From the NCBI GenBank assembly GCA_023213395.1, contig CM041465.1, forward strand, positions 215,023,741 through 215,087,740: DNA of 64,000 nt, given 5' to 3'. This document shows, piece after piece, positions 11,131-23,559 of the stretch. Position numbers and translations under genes: made by a program. The notes beneath the pieces were generated by a model. That model saw only the letters and a list, made by a program, of their open reading frames with translations. It had not been told where the DNA came from and did not search any database. This DNA comes from Cycas panzhihuaensis (Eukaryota > Cycadophyta). Each line of letters opens with the position of its first letter. The first letter of the stretch is position 1.

Positions 11131-12732
11131 CTAGGTATATTCGTCCTTTTTATAAATGGTATAATAATAAGAATAATAGGCTAGATAGTATAATAAAGCA
11201 TTATTACAAAGCATCACTAATTATAGATATAGGATTACCCTTTCCTCCTCTAACATCATAATCTTTACTATTAAGAATTAGAGCTTTTGAACCATCATTA
11301 ACTCATTATTTCTTAAATGATATGTGCAAAGGAACAATGGGAACATTTTTCCATTTTCCACCACCTCTTTCTTGGTAGGGTTGAGAGATTAATTTGTTAT
11401 TTGAATGACTTCTCTACTTTAACTTTGACAATAAAATAACACATAAAGTCAGGGGCATATCTCTAGTGGTTGATTCACTATTTTAAATATGTCTTCAATC
11501 CATTCATTATTATCTATAAATAATAATTAAACATAACACATCACATCTAATATTATCTTTTTAAAAAAGTAAAATAATAAAAAGAAAGGTGTTAATAAAT
11601 ACAATCTCATTTTTTTGCTTCTATGTTATATGCATAATCTCCATTATGAGTATATGCCAAGGGAAAGTTATAGAACATGGTTCAAGCACCTAATAATTCT
11701 AAGTTATATCCCCTTGAGAGAAGGGGTTTAAAGTTCTAAACCTAACCATAGGCATTCTTAGAAAGGAAAAACTATAAGAGATATATTATCATCTTATTAT
11801 GGTTACAAATAGGAAAGAAACATTAATATTTATGTCTTATGATAAACAAAAGGTGTATTATAGACTAGGTGAAGCTTTCCAAAATTATTCAAATTATCTA
11901 TTCCATATAACACCAAAACTTATATACTTCCATATACCTTGCAACATAATCTCCCATATTATATAGATTTTATAATGAAGAATGCATATGAGACTCATTT
12001 ATGAAGTACTGGTGGATAACTCAAGGGGTTAGATTCTATTATGTTTTATTTTTTATGTCTATATATATTAGAATATATATTCTAATGAGAGTCATGAAAT
12101 AAATAGAGAAAAGGATCCATGGAGGCTCAACACTATGTTGGATATAAAATAAGAAAGGAAAAATAAGAAAAAGAAGGGTTATTTTAAGGAGGTTTACCCC
12201 AAACACTTAGGAGGGGTTACCCAAGATGCTTCTTAATTAAGGAGTAGGCATCATGATTAATGCTCGATTTGATGGATAATGAAGTTAGTTAGAAACTCAA
12301 CTTATAAGTAATCAATTAATTAAGGGAGGAATGCAAAAGGGTAGGAGGATTCAAGCATTGGGAACTTTTTAAGATTCTAAGCATTACAACATTACAATGT
12401 ATGAGAAAATAGGGTTTTGTGGAGGGTGGTCCATCACTCATATGCTTGTATAGGCTTGGAAAGAAATGGATTGTAAAATATTAAGTTAAAGACCAAGGAA
12501 GAATTAAACTTGAGTTCTCAAGGTGTCTTCTTTATTTGATTTGTATATGGTTATAAATTTATGTATTATGGGTCCGCATATAATTGTGCTAAAAATGTCT
12601 AATATATGTTATGTATAGTGGTGACTTACTTCTAGTTGAAATATAGAATATTATGTGACATCCTAATTGTATCTTTCCATCAAAGATAGGGATTCAGGCA
12701 TGTATAAGTATCACTTTATATCATAGGTCCAA
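11131..12732. other. Region without a recognisable gene
   Basis: AT-rich sequence between element C and the Tork element. It should include whatever follows the PBS of element B, but no gag-like frame can be read. A short stretch after 12136 (ATGTTGGATATAAAATAAG) is LTR-like in style, but no partner was found. Confidence 0.4.
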
Positions 12733-12737
12733 ACCCT
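12733..12737. other. TSD of Tork element, left
   Basis: ACCCT. It matches 18070-18074 exactly, so the element still sits where it inserted. Confidence 0.9.
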
Positions 12738-13383
12738 TGTTGAGAATACAAAGTCCCAAACCTTTTAACGGCCACCAAGATTTATTGCATTCTTACAACT
12801 AGTTACAGAAATTAAAACTTAAAATTACATGCAAGTTCTAAAATCAAAGATTATATAATAACATGAAAAATAAAAGCCAAACATCACATATGCACCTAAT
12901 ATAACGTGGTAAAACCCTAGCAGTGTGCTAGGGAAATATCCACACAGGAAAGGTATCGATCTTTATTACTATAGAATGGAGAAACAGTACATCTCAGTTA
13001 CAGAGTGATCTCAGGAATAACAACAAGCCGCTGCCCTCATCACAGTACATTACATTACATACAACATAATAAGAAAAGCCCTAAAATGGGCTACATGAGA
13101 GGGACATCTAGGGCATAAATATTAACCATAGAATCTAGGGTATTTGTATTGAACGACCTTGATTCTCTTTACATTTTACTATGCTTTACATGGCTAATTT
13201 TTTGGGTCAGGGGCTATTACCCCCGAACCCCCACTTAGTGGGGGGTGTTTCATACCCCCACACCCCCCTGGCCCAGGGGGGCTTCCGCCCCCCTTGGAAC
13301 CCCCCGAGAAATATTAGGGGGGAAAACAACATCAAAAACATGCCAAAATTTTAGCCCCATAATTGTTGTCACAATATCCAACA
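12738..13383 (-). repeat. Tork 3' LTR
   Basis: Begins TGTTGAGAAT and ends CCAACA on the plus strand. It aligns throughout with 17425-18069 and, less closely, with 20289-20935. At 13208-13320 it holds a strikingly G/C-homopolymeric block with several self-complementary runs (CCCCCC/GGGGGG) in otherwise AT-rich DNA. Just inside at 13384-13395 the minus strand reads AAGGTGGAGAT, a typical copia PPT. Confidence 0.92.
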
Positions 13384-13439
13384 ATCTCCACCTTGACAAC
13401 AATTACCCAATACCTTTCCTGAACCCTTCATCATCTTTT

Positions 13440-14213
13440 CTGTAAGTAAAGAGAAGTCAAACACTATTTGAACTTCTCTAATGGTACTAGTTTTGTGAAT
13501 ATATCAGCACAATTCTGATTGGTGTGAATCTTCTCAAGTGCCACTCCACCTGCTTCCATAACCTGTCTAACAAAATGGTACTTAAGAGCAATATGCCCTA
13601 TTCTACTATGATAAGCTAGATTCTTGGCTAAGTAAATAGCACTTTGACTGTCACAAAATATCTTTATATTTTCTTGTCTCCTTTAAAGCTCAACTAATAG
13701 ACCCTATAACCAGATTGCTTCTTTACAAGTATGTGCTGTAGCAACATATTTAATTTCCATGGTTGACAGTGCAATTATGCTCTGTAATTTGGACATCCAA
13801 CTAATTAGACCATTTGCAAGAGTAAAAACATAACCTGAAGTAGACCTTCTTTTGTCTAAATCTCCTGTAAAGTCTAAATTAACATATCCATAAACCTGAT
13901 TACCTGTACCTCCAAAGGCGATGCAGTAGTCACTCGTACCTCTTAAATACCGAAGCACCCATTTCACTACAACCCAATGTTCCTTTCCTAGATTTGCCAT
14001 AAATCTACTAACTACATTGACTACATGTGAAATATCAGGTCTTGTACATACCATGGCATACATCAAACTTCCTACTACACTGGCATAAGGTACATGAGAC
14101 ATATAAGCCTTTTCTTCTTCACTACTAGGACTCATATTCGAAGAAAGCTTGAAGTGGGAAGCCAATGGGATACTCACTGGTTTCACATTTGCCATCCCAA
14201 ACCTAGTTAGCAC
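13440..14213 (-). pseudogene. Tork RNase H and RT C-terminus
   Basis: An uninterrupted 169-codon stretch (14213-13704) reads FGMANVKPVSIPLA, YMSHVPYASVVGSLMYA, CTRPDISH, RYLRGTSDY, RRSTSGYVFTL and ALSTMEIKYVA. It covers the RT connection and the RNase H start. After a stop the RNase H continues to about 13440 with CDSQSAIYLAKN and ADIFTKLV. The usual TD in the first RNase H motif reads LDFTGD, and the usual TEAEY reads MEIKY, so the enzyme is probably weakened. Confidence 0.9.
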
Positions 14214-15092
14214 TTTCTCTACATATTTCTACTGTGATAACCATAACTTACCATTTTTCCTGTCTCAGTGTATCTCCATGCCTAAGATTTGTTTTGCAGC
14301 TCCTAGATCCTTCATATCAAAAGTCCTAGCTAATTGAGCCTTTAACTTATTGATTTCTTCCATGCTCTTGCTTGCAACCAGCATGTCATCAACATATAAT
14401 ACCAAGATAATGAATAAGCGATTGTCCATAAATTTAAAGTAAACACAATGATCATACTCACTTCTTTTGAAATTTTAGCTCTCTATGAAGGCATTAAACT
14501 TCTTGTACCACTACTTAGGTGATTACTTTAGGCCATGTAATGATTTCTCGAGCCTGTAAATAAGTCTCTTCTTGCCATCTTGTACAAACCCTTCTGGTTG
14601 ATCCATATAGATCTCCTCATCTAAATCTCCATGTAGAAAAGTTATTTTTACATCTAACTGCTTCAACTCTAAATTAAGAGAAGCTACTAATGCTAATAAC
14701 ACTCGAATTGAAACAAGTTTAACAACTGGTAAAAAGATCTCATGAAAGTCAATACCTGTTTTCTGTGCAAAACCTTTAGCTACCAGTCTTGCCCTGTATT
14801 TATCAACCTTTCCATCAACATCTATTTTCTTTTTGAAAACCCACCTGCAACCAACAGTCTTCCTACCATGTGGAAGTTCTACCAAGTCCCATGAATTATT
14901 TTTCTTCAAAGCATCTATCTCTTCCTGCATAGCCCTTATCCACTTCTCACCATGGATATCATCTACTGATTCCTGATAACATGTGGGCTCACCATCATTA
15001 GAAACTAAAGTAATAGAAGTACAAGGGATGTACCTATCAGGTGGATGACTAACTCGTGTAGATCTTCTAATTGTTGGCAGAGGAGTGTCCAC
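14214..15092 (-). pseudogene. Tork reverse transcriptase
   Basis: The 189-codon block 15092-14523 carries the copia RT entry: IRRSTRVSHPPDRY, WIRAMQEEIDAL, NNSWDLVELP, CRWVFKKK, YRARLVAKGF, QLDVKITFLHGDL and EEIYMDQPEGF. After a stop the palm continues with the YVDD active site at 14385-14396 (LYVDDMLVA). It copies element RNA into DNA. LDVKITFLHG has Ile for the usual Ala. Confidence 0.92.
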
Positions 15093-15940
15093 ATACTCCT
15101 ATGAATCTGCTACTGATTCATCTTCAGAAAGATCCTTATGCTCTTTTGATTCCATAGATGGTTGCATTTCAAACTTGACTTGTTGGTGTTCAGCTTGCTG
15201 CTCTTGTTTCATTTCAACTTCTCCACTCTCTGATTTTACAAGGGGAGATTCATCAAATACAACATCTCTGTTAATGGTGATTTTGTGGGCAGTAGGATCC
15301 CACAACCTGTATCCCTTCACACCATCCTTATCACCATAACCAACAAAGATATATCTCTTGGATTTTGGGTCTAACTTTGAACATTTACTTTTGTCAGTCT
15401 AGGCATAAGCATCACAACAAAAAACTTTTAAATTTGAATAATCACATGGATGTCCAGTCCATACCTCTTCAAGAATCTTACAATCTATTGTAAGTGATGG
15501 TGACCTATTTACCAGATAGCAAGTTGTTTGAACAGCTTCTACCCACAAGCCCTGCTCCACTCATGCATTACATAGCATGCTTCTTGCTCTTTCCAAGAGT
15601 GTCCTATTCATGTGCTCAGCAATGCCATTTTGCTACGGAGTATAGCTAGTGGTCTTGAGTCTTTCGATCCCAACTTCTCTGTAATAATTCCCAAATTCTA
15701 GAGAGTTGAACTCACCTCCATTGTCAGTTCTTAAACATTTGATTGTCTTACCAGTGTTATTCTCAACTACAGCCTTGAACTGCTTAAACACACTAAACAT
15801 TTTAGATTTCCTTCTCAAAAAATAGACCCATACCTTCCTAGAGTAATCATCTATAAATGTAACAAAACATAATGATCCTCCATAAGATATTTTAGGGGCT
15901 AGTCCCCATACCTCTGAATGTATGTAATCCAGAACACCTT
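15093..15940 (-). pseudogene. Tork integrase
   Basis: The catalytic core reads DDYSRKVWVY, then IKCLRTDNGGEF, then QNGIAEHMNRT, so all three acidic residues of the DDE triad can be placed. The C-terminal domain ends with FVGYGDKDGVKGYRLWDP and RDVVFDESP. A linker rich in Glu and Ser (15099-15320) leads into RT. Stops separate the blocks. It lies upstream of RT, as required for copia. Confidence 0.9.
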
Positions 15941-15942
15941 TA

Positions 15943-16410
15943 TTAGTGTGACTGCCTACTTAAACCTGAGTCTACACTATTTTTCAAAAACATAATGTTT
16001 ATAAAAAGGCAAGTCTGAAAGCTGCAAGTTAGGAAGCAACAGTTTATCAGCACTTTAAGTCCTCTCTCTCTTATGTGTCCAAGTCTCTGATGCCATAGTT
16101 GAGCTGGATCTTCTACAGTCTTTGACGTTGTAGCTGCTTGGCTAATATCTGTACTTCCCACTAAAATGTAAAGGTTTCCTTTCTTTAAGGCTTTCATAAC
16201 AACCAAGGTGCCCTTTGACACCTTTAGGACTCCTTCATGACCTGTATGCTTAAAACCAACAAAATCTAATTCACCCAAGGAAATCAGATTCTTTTTCAAA
16301 TCAGGTACATGTGTAATCTTAATTAATGTTCTAACTACCCCATCAAACATCTTAATTCTGATGCTCCCAATGCCCACTATCTTATAAGAAACTTTGTTTC
16401 CCATAAGCAC
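15943..16410 (-). pseudogene. Tork protease C-terminus and pre-integrase domain
   Basis: A frame open for 155 codons reads MGNKVSYKIVGIGSI, ITHVPDLKKNLISLG, then LWHQRLGHIRERGLKVL. The last is the gag-pre-integrase zinc region that precedes the copia integrase. The protease active-site DTGAS segment should lie just upstream; at about 16440 the sequence is decayed. Confidence 0.85.
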
Positions 16411-16541
16411 ATCACCACCATCAAGAGGTTGGTGTCATGAGAACCAACTCTTCTGTGGACACATGTGGTGCGAAGCACCTAAATCTAATAACCAATCATG
16501 GTGATAATGAGAAACATTATAAGTGACCAAGACGTCATCAT

Positions 16542-17400
16542 CTATACCTTAATTTGACTCCACCTGATTCGCCTCCTTGGTAAGATCTTCCTTTTTCTGG
16601 AACTCTTTCCTTTTGTAACAATCCTTCTTAAGGTGACTGGTCTTATTATAATGCCAACACCTGAGCTTACTCTTTTTGCTCTTTGACTTGGACCTCGATG
16701 TATCCCTAGAGTTTTGTCCTCTATCAAACATTCTACCCCTTACTGTCATGGCTTTTGGTGTGGAGGTTTCAAGACTAGACTTCCTCTGCACTTCTTCCAT
16801 TAGTAAAGCACTCACAACAGAATCATATTCCAAATCATCTGTAGTACTAAAACTAATTGAGGTAACAATATTATCCCAGGATTCAGGTAATGAGCATAAC
16901 AAGGTAACAACCTTGTCCTCATCCTTAATTTTAACATCGATATTAGTCAATTGACAAATAAGAGTATTGAAAATATTTAAATGGTCAGCAATTTTTGTAC
17001 CTTCCTTCATCCGTAATGAGTACAGTTGCCTCTTCAGGTAGATTCAATTTGTTACTGATTTGGTCATATACAGGCCTTCCAACTGGGTACATAATCATGT
17101 TGTTGTCTGCTCCCCTGTGATGTTAAATAAAACTTTATCTGCCAAGTATAATTGTATTATGCTAAGTACCTTTTTGTCTAAATCATCCCATTCATCATCG
17201 TCCATCCCTGTAGGTTTCTTCGATTCGTCTACAAGGGCTTTTTACAAACCCTACTATACAAGAATATCATATGCTTTTAGCTTCCACAACTCAAAGTTAT
17301 TCTTACCATTGAATTTCTCCACTTCAAACTTTGCACCTGTTAGTTTCACCATTTGGTATAGAAAAGCTGACACCAAAACCTTCACAAACTCGTTGCAAGA
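16542..17400 (-). pseudogene. Tork gag
   Basis: The 153-codon block 17010-16549 reads HLNIFNTLICQLTN, LLCSLPESWDNIV, SALLMEEVQRK and a zinc knuckle CWHYNKTSHLKKDC. The knuckle has Tyr where the second Cys of CX2CX4HX4C should be, so zinc binding is lost. The N-terminal part to about 17400 is fragmented. Gag forms the particle that packages element RNA. Confidence 0.88.
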
Positions 17401-17410
17401 AAAAAAAGTG

Positions 17411-17422
17411 GCTCTGATACCA
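17411..17422 (-). other. Tork PBS
   Basis: The minus strand reads TGGTATCAGAGC two bases inside the right LTR, the site complementary to initiator-methionine tRNA. It makes the right LTR the 5' LTR. Confidence 0.9.
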
Positions 17423-17424
17423 CT

Positions 17425-18069
17425 TATTGAGAATACAAAGTCCCAAACCTTTTAACTGCCACCAAGATCTATTGCATTCTTATAACTAGTTACAGAAATC
17501 GAAACTTAAAATTACATGCAAGTTCTAAAATCAAAGATTATACAATAACATGAAAAATGAAAGCCAAACATCACATATGCACCTGATATAATATGGTAAA
17601 ACCCTAGCAGTGTGCTAGGGAAACATCCACACAGGAAAGGTATCGATCTTTATTATTATAGAATGGAGAAACAATACATCTCAATTATAGAGTGCTCTTA
17701 GGAACAACAACAAGTCACTGCTCTCATCACAGTACATTACATTACATACAACATAATAAGAAAAGCACTAAAACAGGCTACATGAGAGGGACATATAGGG
17801 CATAAATCTCAACCGTAGAATCTAGGGTATTTGCATTGAACGACCATAATTCTCTTTACATTTTACTATGCTTTACATGGCTAATTTTTTGGGTCAGGGG
17901 CTATTGCCCTCGAACCCCCACCTAGCGGGGGGTATTCCATGCCCCCGCACCCCTTAGCCAAGGGGGGCTCCCAGCCCCCTTAGAACCCCCCGAGAAAGAT
18001 TAGGGGGGGAAACTGTGCCAAAAACATGCCAAAATTTTAGCCCCATAATTGTTGTCATAATATCCAACA
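17425..18069 (-). repeat. Tork 5' LTR
   Basis: Matches 12738-13383 throughout. The terminal TG is changed to TA at 17425. Ends CCAACA at 18069, followed by the TSD copy ACCCT (18070-18074). It contains the same G/C-homopolymer block at 17890-18010. Confidence 0.92.
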
Positions 18070-18074
18070 ACCCT

Positions 18075-18415
18075 TAGTATGAGTCTAAGGTTAAAATTTA
18101 ACCTTGGTTTAAATAATGAAGGAATGTAAACTCTATTTTGAAAGAAGAATGGGTATTAAAAATAAAATACTCATTGCTGAATTAGGTCAGATTAAATATC
18201 CTTCATCTCTTTAATTTCACTAAAATATAATTAAATTTTCATGTGTCATAATATAATTTAATTTTTAATGTTAGGTCCTTTAGGGAATAATAATAGGCCA
18301 TGGTTACTGTATGTACATTATATGATAATAATATATTCTTCCTAATAGTACATAACAAAATTATATGCCTTAGAGCTCACATGTCACCTAAAGGAATCCT
18401 TCATTATTTGAGAAA

Positions 18416-18505
<90 letters not shown>

Positions 18506-20283
18506 ACTATAACATCTAAACAATTACATAGCTAACTAACTACTAACTCTAAATTAAGCATGCAAGTTATATGATTTACCTATAGTTATTATGGAGGAAC
18601 TATAATGTCAACTATAAACAAAATAAAAACTAAGACCTAATATATTTTTGACCACCTAAAAATGAATATAAAAGTACATTAGTTACAAAAAAAATGAATA
18701 GAGAAAACATAAAATACAAATCATTAAAACAACTTATATTATTTTCCTTCTTAGCACTCCCCCACCCCCATCCCTAATCACACACATACCTACTAGCAGA
18801 AATAGAAATCTTAGGCTAGATTACACTTTAGATTACTAATATCTTCTCTAGAAGGGATATAAAGGGAATCCATATTCATGGTACCTACATAATATCCTTG
18901 CATATGTTATTAATTTACTCTACATCATCCCCAACGAGTACTAGATCTATTATTATTTGTGGTTTATATTATAGAGTATCTACTTCCCTAACCAACTCTA
19001 TGCTTATGTCCCCTTCTTCTTAATCTAAAGAGTTTGGCCAATTCCTTTCTCCCCTTAGTGAATTAGGTCTTGTAGCATCTCCAACACTTAGTTTAGTATG
19101 TCAACTTAGAAGTGTAATAGCCTCTAATTTTTTATCCTTATAATATTTCAATTTTATATGAACTTCCTCTAATGTAGTTGCTCTTGGCTAAGTTGTAATT
19201 GTAAGGCTTGAATATGATCTTCTTATAGTGCAACCTATACTTGGAGATCTTTAATCTCAATGCCTACTACTTTGAATTCAAGTCAAGGACCATCTAACCT
19301 AACATTAGAAACTCGTCTTACTCGAATAACATTTTCTTTAGATTCTAGCTAAGATAGTAAATGGTCTAAAATAACCTACTTCAATTCTAAAGTAGACTAA
19401 GAATCTTTATCAAAGTTGTCTCTCAACTTCTTAGCTTCCTTAAGACAATGAACAAGTTTAATGTATCTAGAGAGAAGAAAAGTAATGCATTAACTCACTA
19501 GCAATATTTATCATAGTTTAAAATTAATATAGGTTATCCTTATACTTATGATTCACCCTAGAGTGAGAGTGAGTAAGAATGGATATAGTCTTAATCAATA
19601 AGGGCTTGGTACTTTCTTACATAGGTATCTGTGATAATTTCTATGGTGTACCAACTTTTATATTAGACTTTTATTTCCTTGACCATTGGTGAGAATCCAG
19701 TTGTGGTACAAATCTATGTGCCAAGTCTTTAATAACTAAATTAAAATTGGTTAAACCATTTATAGATAATTTTACCTCACAACCATAACTAATCCACCAT
19801 AATATTTAAGGTTTAGAATTAGGAATATCATTTCTAGACAAGCTTTATATGATGAATTCATTTAAAACTAAATCTATTAAGGTTGTAAGACAATAAAAAA
19901 GACTTATTTCTTAAATATATGGCCTCCATAATTTACTTAATAATGGTAGCTTCCATAAAATGTCCTACCTATATGCTACACCTTATAGTAATTGGGATGT
20001 AATACAAAGCATATACAAGTAAATCTATGTCACATCCTTGCTACCCATAAGACATCCCATAAGCAGCTTAGCTATAATTCATAAATTAAGATCTTTCAAC
20101 TTATTAATTACAATACCATGATTGTTGTAGCATTTACTTAGGTCATCCAGATATAATTTCCTTATTGGTTTAACATGTGGTATTTTATTGGATAAATGTT
20201 ATTCCATCTTTAAAGAGATTAACTCATCCTCTATTGGTAAGCTAAAATATGAGCAAAACCTAGAGGCCTTGATCTTTAACATT
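18075..20283. other. Region without a certain gene; unidentified minus-strand frame
   Basis: From about 20270 to 18850 the minus strand reads as one long, stop-interrupted protein-like frame. It contains SYFSLPIEDELISLK, then PIRKLYLDDLSKCYN, then a coiled-coil-like part (CLKEAKKLRDNF and ALQLQLSQEQL). I do not recognise the family. It could be the accessory or gag region of another retroelement, possibly the one whose integrase end lies at 21780-22000 on the same strand. No LTR or PBS was found. Confidence 0.35.
18419..18503. repeat. (AT)n microsatellite, about 85 bp
   Basis: Perfect alternating AT dinucleotides. It is the longest pure simple repeat in the window, in AT-rich DNA outside any recognised element. 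Confidence 0.95.
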
Positions 20284-20288
20284 CCCTT

Positions 20289-20935
20289 TGTTGAGAAGAT
20301 AAGGTTCCAACCCTTAAACCGCCACCAAGATCTAAACTATTCTTGCAACTAGTTATAGGAATCGAAATTAAAATATAACATGCAAGTTCTTAAACTAGAG
20401 ATAAAACAATGAAATGAACAAGAAAGCCAAGCATCACATGTACACCTAATATAACGTGGTAAAACCCTAGCAGTGTGCTAAGAAAATATCCACACAGGAA
20501 AGATATCGATCTTTATTGTTGTAGAATGGAAAAAATATACATAATCCTATAGCAAAGTGCTCACAGCAACAACAACCAGTCGCCCAACTCCTCATAGTAC
20601 ATTGAACACTATCAACATAATAAAAAATGCCCTAAATAGGGCTACATGAGAGGGTTATCTAAGGCACAAATCTTAATCGTAGAATGTAGGGTATTTTGAG
20701 CGAATGACCTTGATTCTCTTTACAATTTAATATACCTTCCAGTGCTAAATTTTTGGGTCAGGGGCTATCACCCCTGAACCTCCTCTTTGCGGGGGGCATT
20801 CCATGCCCCTCACACTCCCCTGGTCAAGGGGGGCTCCCTCCCCACTTAGAACCTCTGAGAAAGGTTGGGGGGGAAACCGCGCTACCAACATGTCAAAATT
20901 CTAGCCTCCAACCATTGTTGTCACATTACCTAACA
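20289..20935 (-). repeat. Solo LTR of the Tork family
   Basis: A 647 bp copy of the Tork LTR starting TGTTGAGAAG and ending CCTAACA, flanked by the TSD CCCTT (20284-20288 and 20936-20940). No internal sequence is attached. This is the normal product of recombination between the two LTRs of one element. It is more diverged from the two Tork LTRs than they are from each other, so it marks an older insertion. It has the same C-rich block at 20755-20875. It also interrupts the minus-strand frame to its left. Confidence 0.92.
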
Positions 20936-20940
20936 CCCTT

Positions 20941-21779
20941 CTTATGCATAAAACCTCTCTCTTTCTTGTCATAACTCCATAATATTTTCTTGAGAAATTC
21001 AAAGGAAAAATGCAACACAAACATTTATACAAAATCCTCTAGATTTTCCATTTTTAGACATTTATGAATGATATGATCATTTGCTAATTGATGTCAAAGT
21101 TATTTTGATTCTAAATTTGAGCATTCCCTCATTGTGAAAGGAGATGATAATTGATGAGGAACCATTTCCAATGTATCAAAATCAATCCTAGTTATTGTGT
21201 TGACCATTATCCATAGATTATGAAATTATTTCTCTAAATATAAACATCTATAATTAACTTTATACTAACTATGTGTGGTTTGAATGATATAGAAAGACTA
21301 AAAATCATGTGGTTTTAAAGCCATAACTCCTAATGTTGAACTCACATCCATGTTCATATTAAAAAGAAATGCATGAAAATTTCCAGATTACAACACTTTC
21401 AATGCACCATACTTATGTAAATTTCATAAGGACATTCTTTTAACTCTCTAAAAAAGAACACCCCTCCCCCCCACCTTTTTTACCTCACTTAATAGGATCT
21501 AAGATATTATTTACTAATAATAAAATAAATTAATTAAAAGCTCTATGATGTTGGTCATAATCCTTAGCATCAAGATAAAATATATAGGGTTAATCCCAAA
21601 TCTGAATCCATTTTAATATGGTATACCACTGTCATAGGATAGTCTAGTGTGTATCACACTACAATTCTGAACACCATCACCTTTTCAAACTTATTTCCAT
21701 AAATCGATAAATTAGATTTCAATAATTAGCAACATTACTAACCTATTAAACATCTTCTAAACTCTAATCCTATTTACAT
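20941..21779. other. Region without a recognisable gene
   Basis: AT-rich sequence. No domain or repeat stands out apart from a short C-run at about 21460-21475. Confidence 0.4.
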
Positions 21780-22000
21780 TTATAAGACTAGAGTCAACTT
21801 CTATTTACTAGTGTCCCAAAGGCTTGCCTCCCAATTCCTTTAGGAAAACTGCCTCGTCATCCATTGCTTTGTCAATGTTAAAAGGGCCTTACCATCAAAT
21901 ATTCAACTTTCTAGGTTGTGTCTTAAACCTACTATCATAGAGAAGATCTTGATCACCTGCTATAAATTCTTTATTCTTGATGCATCTATCATGCCATACC
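21780..22000 (-). pseudogene. Gypsy integrase C-terminal fragment
   Basis: The minus strand reads KKVWHDRCIKNKEFIAGDQ, then LLYDSRFKTQPRKL, then GPFNIDKA. This matches the gypsy integrase C-terminus (HD-hydrophobic, then GD-VLLYDSR-----GKL, then WTGPF). It is on the opposite strand to T1 and so belongs to a different element. The upstream core at 22000-22300 cannot be read with confidence. Confidence 0.65.
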
Positions 22001-22639
22001 TTTTTGTTAAAACTAGTAATAATAACTTCATTGTAATATTCATGTATCATATCTCTGTACTCAATGTAACATTAGGGCACCCCCTTTGTAAATTATATTG
22101 TATTTGTTAAATTGGTCATGTCCACCCACTTTGTCAATCGTTAACCAATCATATTCTTATATTTTAGGTTTGTATACTTATAAATTAAGAAAAAACCCTT
22201 TCTTTTGTATATTAAAAATTTTCATATGCAAAAGCTTTGCCAAAATTAAGATTGATCATTCAACCAATTTGATGATCACAATGTTCTGCAACTAATTTGC
22301 ATTATTATTATGTTAGATCTATGCTTTTCTAATTTATATTTGAATGCACATTGTGATATGATCCTACTAATGAATTTAACATGGTAAAAGAGCCTATAAT
22401 ATGTAGTTTATTCAATATTTTATGAGTTTAATTATGAAATGATAGCTCATTTATTAATAACAACACCCCATTCACCTTCGTTTCTTTAGTTTTCAACTAG
22501 TTTTAGTAGTTGTCAGTAAATATGATACTACTATAGGTTGTCTGCTTCACATTACTACTCTTTTCTATTACCTAATATGTTGGTAGTAGTCCTTTAGATT
22601 CTCTACTATAGTTTCACATAAAAATGGCAGAAACAACAT

Positions 22640-23400
22640 GTTGTTTCAGTCATTTAGCCCTTTAGATAAACACCCCTACCCCCCTTCAGTCCAAGCCACA
22701 TTCTATAGGAGAATCCATTGGGGTGTAGATGATGAATCCAAGAATTATATATCAAGTTCCCTATTCGTTACTCCCTGCCTTCAACATACCATCAATTTAC
22801 TTAGGTATATGGGAAGCTAACCAACCTAGGGGTGTTGGTCTAAAGGGTTGAGCTAACCCCCCTTTGCATGTAGTGATAATGATAATTCAAATTCTATATT
22901 TTCTCTTAATGAATCTATCATCTATAACCCAAAACTACTTCAAAGTTCCCTACTCACAAAGAATGGGAGGCTCATCATGCGAGTGTATTCCAACTTCTCT
23001 AAGGAATCACCCCATTATTTTGACTGGGTGTTAGACCATTGTTAATTTACTCCCACGTCATAATTCCCACCTCTTCCTATGAGCAAGACTATCCACATGA
23101 TAGATCATTTTGATGAGGAACTGTTGGAGCATTTGGTGCATTCCTCCCTCAATTTACCTTTTGGATACCACAAGCATTGTTTTTGGAAGTGCTTAGCCAT
23201 TGGATCTCCCCTGACTAACCTAAATAGGGCAAGTCCTCCACCTGATCTACCAATCAACCTAGCTCCTCTCTACTTTAAGGAAGGGAAAGTGTTGTGTGTT
23301 GAGGCAACCAAGGATATCATCCTTGCCCTTAAGATGGTTATCAAGATTTGGGTTGATTTCTCCCCGTAAAAGGTTAGAGAATATATAGAACTCTTTCATG
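22640..23400 (+). pseudogene. T1 pre-RT linker region
   Basis: 23079-23369 is open for 96 codons and contains DEELLEHLVHSSLNL. This matches DEALLEHLAGSALHL in T2 (near 51900) and the corresponding region of T3 near 60130. It is the spacer between protease and RT in this family and has no known enzyme activity. Confidence 0.7.
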
Positions 23401-23559
23401 AGTTCTACAATGTGTTTGTATAGGATTATTTTGACATAAAGGCTATTGACCTTAATATTATCACCTACAACCTCATGATAATTTTAGGTACCTGACCCAT
23501 TCGGCAAAAATAACATCCATTGCACCCCAAATTATTAGTTACAATCAATATGGAGGTCA

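Larger units (their letters stand above)
12738..18069 (-). mobile_element. Ty1/copia retrotransposon, Tork (Tnt1-like) lineage
   Basis: A 5.3 kb element with two LTRs of about 645 bp, a PBS, a PPT and a 5 bp TSD (ACCCT at 12733-12737 and 18070-18074). On the minus strand the order is gag, protease, integrase, RT, RNase H, which defines Ty1/copia. Wording such as GSLMYAMVCTRPDI, KLWLSQ and the EHW-VKW-LRYLRGT block points to the Tork lineage. The frame is interrupted by several stops and shifts but most domains are readable, so it is much younger than the gypsy elements around it. A solo LTR of the same family is at 20289. Confidence 0.93.

Noticed and set aside
13245-13445. 66-codon frame in the Tork LTR (and 20753-20974 in the solo LTR)
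   Set aside because: It is the C-rich LTR block read in one frame and is not conserved as protein among the three LTRs.
18419-18503. Regulatory or origin function for the (AT)n tract
   Set aside because: It is an ordinary microsatellite with nothing around it to suggest function.
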